From: Syntrophaceae bacterium
GTDB taxonomy: Bacteria > Desulfobacterota > Syntrophia > Syntrophales > UBA5619
NCBI GenBank assembly: GCA_023249795.1
Contig: JAHFBU010000011.1
Span: 1,103-14,773 of the forward strand
Length of the DNA stretch: 13,671 nt
Direction: 5' to 3'
In this document: in pieces, positions 1-6,487 of the stretch
Layout: every line of letters begins with the position of its first letter
Numbering within the stretch: position 1 is the first letter of the stretch
Program-made: the position numbers and the translations under genes
The notes under the pieces: model-generated
What the model saw: only the letters and a program-made list of their open reading frames with translations
Databases searched by the model: none
Told to the model about the DNA's origin: nothing

Positions 1-114
1 GATCCCTACCCCCTGGTAGAGGAAGACGGCCATCAGTGCGAGGATCACCATCCGTCGGGAAGCAAGCCCCCGGAGGTCGGACGGCGAAAAATGAAAATAA
101 CGAAACCAGTCCAA
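1..114 (-). CDS. gspC: Probable GspC, T2SS inner-membrane clamp protein (5' end only)
   Basis: Only 38 codons are in the window; the gene continues past the left edge. The product begins with about 20 polar and aromatic residues (LDWFRYFHFS...), followed by a hydrophobic segment (MVILALMAVFLYQ), the N-in single-anchor layout of GspC. GspC links the inner-membrane platform to the secretin GspD. I chose a TTG start because an AAGGAG Shine-Dalgarno (positions 120-125) sits 5 nt upstream. An in-frame ATG at 145-147, 4 nt after the gspN stop, is the alternative (49 codons) but has no ribosome site. The identity rests on position after gspN and the single N-terminal membrane segment, not on family motifs; another membrane protein of the operon is possible. 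Confidence 0.45.
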   Translation of the reverse strand, partial: MDWFRYFHFSPSDLRGLASRRMVILALMAVFLYQGVGI

Positions 115-151
115 GCAATCTCCTTGCCCTTGGAAACGTAGGGACATCTAT

Positions 152-985
152 CTACAGAAACTTTGTCTTCGGGTTCCCCAGGGTGCCGCTTATGGCCAGC
201 GTCACCCGTTTGTTCTTTTCCACCGGAATCTCGATCGTCCCGGTCAGATCAATCTGGCTGTCCCGGATGTCATCGGCAAACAGGACATTTCCCTTCAGCG
301 AACAGTTGATTTTTTCCCCTTTCAGGGTCAGCCCCGCGATCTTCAGTGCGCCGTTCCGGATACTGATCTTCGCATCGACCCTGTTGAAGTCGATACGATC
401 GAAACCGAAGAAACTCTCCTGAAGCGGGTAGGTTCCGTTCATCAGCGTAAACTCTATGTTTAATGTTCCGTTCTTCAGGGTCTCCGGTGCCCCGCTAAAG
501 GCGGCCGACCCCTGCAGCGTTCCGGTGATCTGGCGGACGAGCGCGTCCTTGAGCCAGGCGCACTTCTCAATACGGATCTCCCGGAAATTCGCCTCCGCTG
601 AGAGCGGTCCATGAAGGGAAAAAAAGTCGGCAAATTCAACATGCCCCTTGAGCACGCCGCCATACCCCTCAGCCGCGAGAATAAATGCGATACGTCCCCG
701 GAGCAGGGCTAGCCAACCGGCTCGGATGGTCAGACGGTCTGCATGGAGGGTCGCCTCCGGGCGTCCCTGAAAGCCGATCGTGATGTTCTCCAGCGCAATA
801 CCGGGAAGAGTGGCCGGCTGGACCGTGTCGATCGATAACAGCATCTGGGGATTGCGAACGGCGGCCATCGCCTTGACATAGGCCTTCACGGTCTCTCCGG
901 GAAAACGGAGGTAGAGGAACAACACCAACATGGCGATGCCGGCCAGGACGTAACCCGCTATGGCCCAATTCATTTTCAGTTTCAT
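152..985 (-). CDS. gspN: Type II secretion system protein GspN (AsmA-like)
   Basis: 277 aa. One N-terminal membrane anchor (about residues 8-27) precedes a long periplasmic domain rich in beta strands, with repeated 'ltikag..ikGnv' style strands in the C-terminal half. That matches the GspN of Leptospira and deltaproteobacterial T2SS loci, which resembles AsmA-type envelope proteins. Its exact role in secretion is not settled. The start lies 1 nt after the gspM stop, with a GGGAG ribosome site inside the end of gspM, so the two are translationally linked. It is the last accessory gene before the probable gspC. The call rests on length, topology and operon position; no catalytic motif is expected or seen. 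Confidence 0.8.
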   Translation of the reverse strand: MKLKMNWAIAGYVLAGIAMLVLFLYLRFPGETVKAYVKAMAAVRNPQMLLSIDTVQPATLPGIALENITIGFQGRPEATLHADRLTIRAGWLALLRGRIAFILAAEGYGGVLKGHVEFADFFSLHGPLSAEANFREIRIEKCAWLKDALVRQITGTLQGSAAFSGAPETLKNGTLNIEFTLMNGTYPLQESFFGFDRIDFNRVDAKISIRNGALKIAGLTLKGEKINCSLKGNVLFADDIRDSQIDLTGTIEIPVEKNKRVTLAISGTLGNPKTKFL

Positions 986-986
986 G

Positions 987-1538
987 TCATCGGCTCCCGG
1001 GAGGGATCGGCTGATAGGTAAATACTTGGATCAGCACGCCTAAGTATTCCGGGCTCTCCTTCATCTTTCCGACGGACATCTTCCGGATCCGGACCAGATC
1101 CTCCGGTGATTCCACCAGATAAAGGAAGTCCGTCAACTGCTTCATCGTCAGTTTGTCCAGCTTCATTTCGACGGCGGACTCCGCGTAGGCGCCCTCCATC
1201 GTGGATTGCAGAGGACTCATGGATTTGATATTCGGTTTCACCCCCGCATCGCCTGCCCGCTTCTCCAGATAGGAGAAAAGGGCGAACCCGGGCGGCCGAC
1301 GCTCGATGCCCCGCCGGATCTCCTCGGAGCGCTGCCGAAGGATGCCATACTCCACATTAAGGGTTGCCAGCTCGCGGAGGTTTTTTTCGCCCTTATCGAT
1401 CGCGACGCGCACCTTCTGCCGTGCATCGAAGTAGGGAAGAAGGGCATACTGAAAGAGCAGCGCCGCCGCCACGAGGACGAGGACGGCGACCACGGTATAT
1501 TTCTGCCTTTGCGTCAGTTGTTCCCAGAGATGCTTCAT
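987..1538 (-). CDS. gspM: Type II secretion system protein GspM
   Basis: 183 aa. A short cytoplasmic N-terminus (MKHLWEQLTQRQK) leads into one membrane segment (about residues 14-34), a coiled-coil-like stretch (about 38-80, with 'RQRSEEIRRGIERR') and a small alpha/beta periplasmic domain with 'LTMKQLTDFLYLVES'. This is the canonical GspM/PilO-like bitopic layout; GspM partners with GspL in the inner-membrane platform. The ATG overlaps the gspL stop by 4 nt (ATGA), indicating translational coupling. Length is close to the usual 160-190 aa. The alternative name PilO-like is equivalent in fold; operon context favours GspM. Confidence 0.9.
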   Translation of the reverse strand: MKHLWEQLTQRQKYTVVAVLVLVAAALLFQYALLPYFDARQKVRVAIDKGEKNLRELATLNVEYGILRQRSEEIRRGIERRPPGFALFSYLEKRAGDAGVKPNIKSMSPLQSTMEGAYAESAVEMKLDKLTMKQLTDFLYLVESPEDLVRIRKMSVGKMKESPEYLGVLIQVFTYQPIPPGSR

Positions 1539-3064
1539 TTCTTCAATATCACCTTGAGATCGAACTCGACCCCTGTTCCCTGTTTCATGAGGTTTGTCGA
1601 CCCGATCGTCACCGTCTTGATATACTTCGAATTCGCAAATATCTTCTTGATGTTATCCACGGCATCGAAATTCCGGGCCTCCCCCTTGAGGCCGACCGCC
1701 GCCCCGTCCAGCGTAAGCGAGGTCACCAGAAGCTCCGGAGGCGCCAGGGCTGAAAGCTCCCTGAGAAGGTCGAGCACCGTCAATGCGGTTGTTGTATTGT
1801 TCATACCGGCCGCAAGCTTCTTTGCCTCGGCAATCTTTCCCTGGAGTTGGACCGTCGGATCGACAATCCGGGTGGTATCCGGGACGTGCTTCCGGAATTC
1901 CGTGATGCTCTCCTTCTTCAGTTGGGCGAGGCGGAGGCGGGCGCCGTAGTCGTCGAGTCCGATTTCAATGCCGCCCAGAAGCAGAATGATGAAGACCGCT
2001 ACGGCCCCTATTTTCAGACGCCCACGGAACGCACCATAGCCGGCCCGCGCCTCGGACTCGCGCTGGCGAAAGTTGAAGCCGCTCCCCTTGCCCATCGGCC
2101 GGGCCGCCAAGGCGAGGGACTGGTCCATGATGGCCGGATCCCAGGACCTCCGGAGGGCGGCGCCGATCTCGAAGCCGCCGGATGCGAGCAGGTCCGTTTT
2201 TTCCACTGAGACGGAAAAGATCCGGGAGAGCCCCTCGGCAATTCCCGGCGTCAGGGCGCCACCGCCGGTCAGGATGATCCGGGAGGGCGCCTCGGGGATA
2301 CTCCCCCGATCCAGAAGAAATGCCTGCGTATTTTTCAGTTCGGTGAGGAAACGGTCGCGGACCTCCCGGAGCGCCGCCTCTGCCGCTTCCGGAAGTTCGC
2401 CGTGCTTCATCGACTCCGCCGCGGGGAAATCGATCCGCAGGGTGCTGGCAATCGCGCCGGTCGCCGTGCCCCCGCCAAACCGGAAATGGCGGACATGAAA
2501 AATCCGCCCCTTCCCGGCGAAAATCGCCGTCGCATCCCGGACGCCGATATCCAGAAGAAGGGCACTTGCCGGAAATCCCGGCCGCTGCATGAGGAGCGAA
2601 GCGAGGGGAACGGCATCGATATCGATCACCGCCGTATCCCGGACGTAAGGGGCAAGGAGCGTCGTCCGCTCGCGGATGCACTCGCGTTCGGCGAGGACCG
2701 CAAAAATCTCCGATGGTTCGGCCCGCCCGATCACCGTGTAATCGATGAAGACCCCGTCGAGGGGTTGCTGGATGAGCGGCTCGAGGGCAAAGGCGAGGGT
2801 CTGTCCGATCCGCTTTTTATCCCGGAAAGGAAGCCGGATGTTCCGGAAGGAGAGCAGGCCCGGGGAAAGCGCTGTCACGCAGACCGCGCCGCAAAAGGCC
2901 CTGTCCGCAAAGAGCTGTGCCAGCGCCTCCGGGACGCCCCCCGCCTCATGGATCTCGATCCGGCGGACGCCGAGGATCCGGTGTCCTCCACGGAATCCCC
3001 GGGAGAGAATCACCGCCTTGACACTGCCGGCGCCGATATCGATACCGATCATTTTCTCGGCCAT
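1535..3064 (-). CDS. gspL: Type II secretion system protein GspL (PilM-like plus PilN-like)
   Basis: 509 aa from the ATG at 3062-3064. The cytoplasmic half is an actin-fold, PilM-like domain: phosphate-1 motif GIDIGAGSVKAV (about 7-18), phosphate-2-like LLLDIGVRDATAIF (169-182) and adenosine-type ILTGGGALTPGI (264-275). A single membrane segment follows (about 351-370), then a coiled coil and a ferredoxin-like PilN/GspL periplasmic domain (about 420-509). GspL normally recruits the ATPase GspE to the membrane. The reading frame stays open 54 codons further upstream into gspK, but that extension is arginine-rich and antisense-like, whereas MAEKMIGIDIG is the standard start of the fold. The gap from gspK is 28 nt, and the gene overlaps gspM by 4 nt. 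Confidence 0.9.
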   Translation of the reverse strand: MAEKMIGIDIGAGSVKAVILSRGFRGGHRILGVRRIEIHEAGGVPEALAQLFADRAFCGAVCVTALSPGLLSFRNIRLPFRDKKRIGQTLAFALEPLIQQPLDGVFIDYTVIGRAEPSEIFAVLAERECIRERTTLLAPYVRDTAVIDIDAVPLASLLMQRPGFPASALLLDIGVRDATAIFAGKGRIFHVRHFRFGGGTATGAIASTLRIDFPAAESMKHGELPEAAEAALREVRDRFLTELKNTQAFLLDRGSIPEAPSRIILTGGGALTPGIAEGLSRIFSVSVEKTDLLASGGFEIGAALRRSWDPAIMDQSLALAARPMGKGSGFNFRQRESEARAGYGAFRGRLKIGAVAVFIILLLGGIEIGLDDYGARLRLAQLKKESITEFRKHVPDTTRIVDPTVQLQGKIAEAKKLAAGMNNTTTALTVLDLLRELSALAPPELLVTSLTLDGAAVGLKGEARNFDAVDNIKKIFANSKYIKTVTIGSTNLMKQGTGVEFDLKVILKK

Positions 3065-3092
3065 TGCTCTAACACGCTCGAAAATAAATAAT

Positions 3093-4214
3093 TTAATCCA
3101 CCTTCCAGGACAGGAGTTTGGCCGTTTTTTGGCCGGTCTCTCGCCTGACCACGGCCGTGATCCGCTGCGCCATTCTTCCCTGGAGGCCGACGGCCGTAAT
3201 TCGGAAGGTACCGCTCTGAACGACAATCAGATCCGCTGGAATGTTCAGATCGGCCGTCTCATGAACCTGGGTGTACCACGTGCGACTGGAAAGGGCGGTT
3301 TTTTCGTTCCGGCGGTCCTCTTCGATCCGTTCGACCGCATCATCCGTCATCTTATCCGACAGCGCCCGCAGCACCGGTTTCGGCGCGGTGTTGATGTTGA
3401 CTTTGACCGCCCTTTCGTCGAATACGGTAAGGCACTGGATCAGGCCGAACGTCTCTCCCGTGCCGTAAAACAGCTCGCGGGTCACCCCCTTTACCATCAA
3501 TAATTCCTCAATGCAATCGAGAGAATCGTTTTTTGCGGGATAGGGTTTCTCAAGCCCTTCGTAGTATCCACCTTCCGCACCGCTTCCGGTGATCTCATTG
3601 TCCACGTCAATCCAATCCTTGATGGCATCGACGATTTCGCGGGCCCGATCCAGGGGGAGGCGGAAGTAGGGACCGGTCAGGAGGTTCATCATGAGGTTTC
3701 GAACCGTCGATTCGTTCCCGCCCGCGAGAAGGTTAACGGGGATTTTCCCTCCCTCGTCCTCGATCAGAAGATTGAAGGAACCATGGTCGAAGAACTCCTC
3801 GGATTTGAGGGCGAGCATATCGGTCTTCGCCCAGTCTTGCGTCAGGGCGGTAAATCGGTCCAGGTTCTTGTCGGCCAGGAGAAGCGCCTCGCCCGCATAA
3901 AATGCCGATTCGGCAACATAACGCATCTGGATACCGTCGCTCAAGTTTGCCGCGTCGTAAACCTCGGAGCGCGTGGAGCGGTTCAACTGAATCGTGACCG
4001 CCACGATGATGCTGATCATGAGCAAAACGATGATCAGGGCAACGCCCTGCTCATTCCTTCGGCTCGCAAAGCTTCGGGGCATGCCGCGTGGGGGACATGT
4101 TCCGGAAGCACGTAGGGATCGGAACGTCTCCCCGAAACACGCGGAGTGAGGCGTCGGGGAGATGTTCCGGGAGTGTAACACCGCATCCGGGTTCTTTGCG
4201 AAGCCGCGTTTCAT
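3093..4214 (-). CDS. gspK: Minor pseudopilin GspK with repeat-extended leader
   Basis: 373 aa from the ATG that overlaps the gspJ stop (ATGA). A GGGTGA ribosome site 5 nt upstream supports this start. The prepilin site is QG^VALIIVLLMISII, with G57 before the cut. Position +5 is Ile, not Glu, which is the hallmark of GspK. After the N-terminal helix come the T2SSK domain (VYDAANLSDGIQMRYVAESAFYAGE) and the C-terminal helix-hairpin-helix-like part ('SLDCIEELLMVKGVTRELF', 'VNINTAPKPVLRAL'). GspK caps the pseudopilus tip with GspI and GspJ. The 57-residue leader is far longer than the usual 6-10; residues about 14-40 are encoded by a palindromic repeat shared with gspJ. A start at 4082 (MPRSFASRRNEQG) would give a normal-sized leader but has no ribosome site. 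Confidence 0.92.
   Translation of the reverse strand: MKRGFAKNPDAVLHSRNISPTPHSACFGETFRSLRASGTCPPRGMPRSFASRRNEQGVALIIVLLMISIIVAVTIQLNRSTRSEVYDAANLSDGIQMRYVAESAFYAGEALLLADKNLDRFTALTQDWAKTDMLALKSEEFFDHGSFNLLIEDEGGKIPVNLLAGGNESTVRNLMMNLLTGPYFRLPLDRAREIVDAIKDWIDVDNEITGSGAEGGYYEGLEKPYPAKNDSLDCIEELLMVKGVTRELFYGTGETFGLIQCLTVFDERAVKVNINTAPKPVLRALSDKMTDDAVERIEEDRRNEKTALSSRTWYTQVHETADLNIPADLIVVQSGTFRITAVGLQGRMAQRITAVVRRETGQKTAKLLSWKVD
4097..4173. repeat. Degenerate palindromic repeat inside the gspK leader
   Basis: Bases 4097-4140 match 34 of 44 ungapped positions at 4943-4986 in the gspJ leader. Bases 4146-4173 match 23 of 28 positions at 4927-4954. The core copy is itself an imperfect inverted repeat: GGGGACATGTTCC (4091-4103) against GGAACGTCTCCCC (11 of 13 complementary). 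The two blocks occur in swapped order relative to the gspJ copy, as if cut from a tandem unit of about 66 bp. The two copies are read in different frames. It is probably a REP-like element; the family name is not known to me. Confidence 0.7.
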
Positions 4215-5044
4215 TGAATCACCCGATTGAGCGGCAGCCTGACCCTGGTTGTGAAAAGATAGGGATGTTCCCGATCCTTCTCGTTGACCAGGCCGAGATG
4301 GATTTCGACCATCATGGGAGCTCTCTTTTTCTCCGCTTCATCATTCCCGCCGGAGTCCCAGGTTTCATGTTCCTTTCCATTGGCGTCGTAGAAAATATAG
4401 GTCAGGGTTTCGATCCGGTCGCACAACAGAAATCCCCCGGTGGGAGCCTCCGCCTTCTCCGGATCACGGCGGAGGGAGTCGCTCCGCAGGAGTGTATGGC
4501 CCTCCTTCCCCACCCCCTCCTCAACGCCATACTCGATCACGGCAATCCCGGCTGGCACCTCCGTTTCCCCAAAGGCAACATGGGCCGCGGACCGGAAGGT
4601 CAGTCGCGTGAACTCCCGGTTTCCCAGACTGTACGGCTTCGCCACAAAGGTAAGCGCCCTCTTCCAGGGAGCGGCGGCTTCCAGATCCCGGGCCATCCGC
4701 TCCAGAACCGTTCGCGCCATGCCGTAGAGTTCGGCGTCGATTTCGGTTTCCCGGATAAGGCGGAATGTCCCTGTGTAAGAGACGTAGACGGTCGACAGAA
4801 CAATCCCCAGGATGAGGACGGCAATCAGGATCTCGATCAGCGTAAAGCCCTTTGGCCGCCGGTCGAAATCTTGTTTTGCCTGCTGTTCAAAAATGACGGG
4901 ATGCAAGGCCCCCGATATCCTGAGCCGTGAGGGGTCGGGAGGATGTTCCTGAAGCCTAAAGGGATCCAAACGTGTCCCCGAAATACCAACGGCGAAGGAT
5001 GAGGGAAACGCTGCCGGCGGGCGCTTTTCGACAGACAGCTTCAC
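4211..5044 (-). CDS. gspJ: Minor pseudopilin GspJ with repeat-extended leader
   Basis: 277 aa from a GTG start that overlaps the gspI stop (GTGA), with an AAGGTGG ribosome site 7 nt upstream. The prepilin peptidase site is KG^FTLIEILIAVLILGIVLS, G66 before the cut and Glu at +5. The mature protein of about 211 aa has the GspJ form: helix, ARTVLERMARDLEAA, then a beta-rich C-terminal domain. GspJ is part of the I-J-K pseudopilus tip. The leader is 66 residues, against a usual 6-10, and residues about 20-40 fall in the palindromic repeat. An in-frame TTG inside 'ISGALHPV' could give a leader of about 20 residues, but its ribosome site is poor. Confidence 0.92.
   Translation of the reverse strand: MKLSVEKRPPAAFPSSFAVGISGTRLDPFRLQEHPPDPSRLRISGALHPVIFEQQAKQDFDRRPKGFTLIEILIAVLILGIVLSTVYVSYTGTFRLIRETEIDAELYGMARTVLERMARDLEAAAPWKRALTFVAKPYSLGNREFTRLTFRSAAHVAFGETEVPAGIAVIEYGVEEGVGKEGHTLLRSDSLRRDPEKAEAPTGGFLLCDRIETLTYIFYDANGKEHETWDSGGNDEAEKKRAPMMVEIHLGLVNEKDREHPYLFTTRVRLPLNRVIQ
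4927..4986. repeat. Degenerate palindromic repeat inside the gspJ leader
   Basis: Second copy of the element seen at 4097-4173, in the same orientation about 850 bp away and again inside the leader of a pseudopilin gene. Shared cores include ATGTTCC, GAAGC, GGGATC, AACGT and TCCCCGAAA. The inverted-repeat symmetry is weaker than in the gspK copy. No transposase is linked to it in this window. Confidence 0.65.
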
Positions 5045-5469
5045 AGCAGCACCACCTTATAGAGGGTCAGACGATAGGTGTTGCGAAAGACCATTCGGTT
5101 GTTGGTGACTGTAAGTGTGATCTTTTTCAAGAATTCAATTTCCGTCCCGCCGATCTCCACCTGCCACTGATAATCTGGAAAATCATCCCCGAAATCTCCA
5201 CTGCCGGCTGTGACATTCCGGGGATCCGCCGCATCGATCTCCGCCATCCGGCTCTGGGCCAGAAGCGAGGCCGTGGTGAGAAAACGGGAGGAGCCCAGCA
5301 TCGCAATGCTCTGGGACTGTGACTGGTAGACGGCAACGAGGGCGATGGCCAGGATCGCCATCGCAATCATGACCTCCAATAGCGTGAACCCACCGGGGAT
5401 GGCGCCCTTCCGCCACGGCCGCCGACATGATTCCTTCCGGACCGGCCCATACGGGTCAGCGGCGACCAT
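5041..5469 (-). CDS. gspI: Minor pseudopilin GspI
   Basis: 142 aa. Prepilin site GG^FTLLEVMIAMAILAIALVAVYQ with Glu at +5 (G27 before the cut), followed by LLAQSRMAEIDAA and a short beta domain ending in RLTLYKVVLL, the expected GspI size and layout. GspI nucleates the I-J-K tip complex. I chose the ATG at 5467-5469 because an AGGGGGG ribosome site lies 8 nt upstream. The frame is open further up through the end of gspH (ATGs at 5535 and 5541), but without ribosome sites. The resulting 27-residue leader is still longer than normal. The gene starts 46 nt after gspH, one of the larger gaps in the operon, and overlaps gspJ by 4 nt. Confidence 0.9.
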   Translation of the reverse strand: MVAADPYGPVRKESCRRPWRKGAIPGGFTLLEVMIAMAILAIALVAVYQSQSQSIAMLGSSRFLTTASLLAQSRMAEIDAADPRNVTAGSGDFGDDFPDYQWQVEIGGTEIEFLKKITLTVTNNRMVFRNTYRLTLYKVVLL

Positions 5470-5515
5470 CAATGGCACCCCCCTATGTGTCGTCAACCGA
5501 ACCGTCGGCCGCTCA

Positions 5516-6034
5516 TCAGATACCGGAACGGTCATCCTCATTGAAGATAAAATCGACATACCCCTCATTAACGCTGACCGTCTGGAGAAAAGGATTGAAC
5601 ACGAGGGTGAAGGTCCGGTCATCCTTCATCAGATGGATAACGGTGGGTTCCGTGTATCCTTTGTGGAAGAAACGGACGGACGCCTCGCCTTCCGTCTTCC
5701 GGGCCTCCCCCGAATGACGCACGTCGGCAATCCTTATCCCTTCCGGGAAGCGGATTGCCCCGCCGCGGATCTCGTTCTGCTTTTCGGAGGTCGTATCGGC
5801 GCTGTAGGTCCAAAAACCCGGATCGTCGAGGTCGATCCGGAGAATGTAATCGACCTGTTCTCGAATCGCCTCGTTCCGCAGTTCGCGGGAAGCGCCGACG
5901 ATCTGCCGGGTCGCCGCCTTGAGGTCGTCGTTGAGCAGGGTATCCCTCACCCGCGGGACGGCGACCAGAAGCATTATCCCGATCAGCAGCACGACCACGG
6001 ACAGTTCGATCAGCGTGTATCCCCGGTCAGTCAC
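5516..6034 (-). CDS. gspH: Minor pseudopilin GspH
   Basis: 172 aa from a GTG start (MTDRG^YTLIELSVVVLLIGIMLLVAVPR). The prepilin site has Gly at -1, Glu at +5 and Tyr instead of the usual Phe at +1. The helix continues into 'LKAATRQIVGASRELRNEAIREQ' and a beta-rich GspH/FimT-type domain. The start overlaps the end of gspG by 8 nt. The ribosome site is weak (GGGA very close to the GTG), so coupling to gspG translation is likely. The frame stays open upstream to 6118, but that part is antisense-like and would bury the cleavage site 33 residues in. GspH sits between the major pseudopilin and the tip complex. Confidence 0.88.
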   Translation of the reverse strand: MTDRGYTLIELSVVVLLIGIMLLVAVPRVRDTLLNDDLKAATRQIVGASRELRNEAIREQVDYILRIDLDDPGFWTYSADTTSEKQNEIRGGAIRFPEGIRIADVRHSGEARKTEGEASVRFFHKGYTEPTVIHLMKDDRTFTLVFNPFLQTVSVNEGYVDFIFNEDDRSGI

Positions 6035-6470
6035 TATCCCAACTGTTGATATCCTTATCCTTGCCCTCCCCTCCCACTTCGCCGTCCGCGCCGAGGCTGG
6101 AAAGGTCATACTCTCCATGGGCTCCGGGAGAGAGATAGATAAAGTCGTAGTCCCATGGATCTTTGGGAACCTTGTCCTTTTCGAGGTATCCCCCCTGACG
6201 CCAATTCTTGAGCGGCGGCTCAGTCACCGGGGCTTCGACCAGGGCATTGAGCCCCTGCTCCGTCGAAGGGTACCTCCCATTGTCGAGTTTGAAGAGTTTA
6301 AGCGCCGTTTCGATGCTTTCAATCTGTATTCTCGCCTTCGCCCGCCGCGCCTCATCCGGCCGCCCCATGATCCGGGGAACGATCAGCCCGGCCAGGATGC
6401 CGAGGACGACGATCACAACCATCAGTTCGATCAGCGTGAAACCCTTCTCGTTGCATCTCTCTTTATTCAT
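6027..6470 (-). CDS. gspG: Major pseudopilin GspG
   Basis: 147 aa. Prepilin leader MNKERCNEKG^FTLIELMVVIVVLGILAGLIVP, Glu at +5. It is followed by 'RAKARIQIESIETALKLFKLDNGRYPSTEQGLNALV' and the C-terminal calcium-binding loop 'LGADGEVGGEGKDKDI', all diagnostic of GspG, the repeating subunit of the pseudopilus. The ATG at 6468-6470 is preceded by a strong AGGAGG site with about 6 nt spacing. A GTG seven codons upstream, overlapping the gspF stop, is open but is not needed. Length is typical. Confidence 0.96.
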   Translation of the reverse strand: MNKERCNEKGFTLIELMVVIVVLGILAGLIVPRIMGRPDEARRAKARIQIESIETALKLFKLDNGRYPSTEQGLNALVEAPVTEPPLKNWRQGGYLEKDKVPKDPWDYDFIYLSPGAHGEYDLSSLGADGEVGGEGKDKDINSWDSD

Positions 6471-6487
6471 GCCTTCCTCCTGTCCAT

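Noticed and set aside
1206..3091. Long plus-strand open frames opposite gspM, gspL and gspK
   Set aside because: These are GC-driven mirror frames of well-identified genes, with no recognisable domains and no operon-like ribosome sites.
3065..3226. Upstream extension of gspL into gspK (54 more codons)
   Set aside because: The extension is Arg/Pro-rich and antisense-frame-like. The standard PilM-type start MAEKMIGIDIG lies at 3064, a normal 28 nt after gspK.
5183..5428. Minus-strand ATG at 5428 with AAGGA nearby, in another frame within gspI
   Set aside because: The frame (MSAAVAEGRHP...) does not contain the prepilin motif, so I did not treat it as a frameshifted gspI start; the gspI frame is open from 5469.
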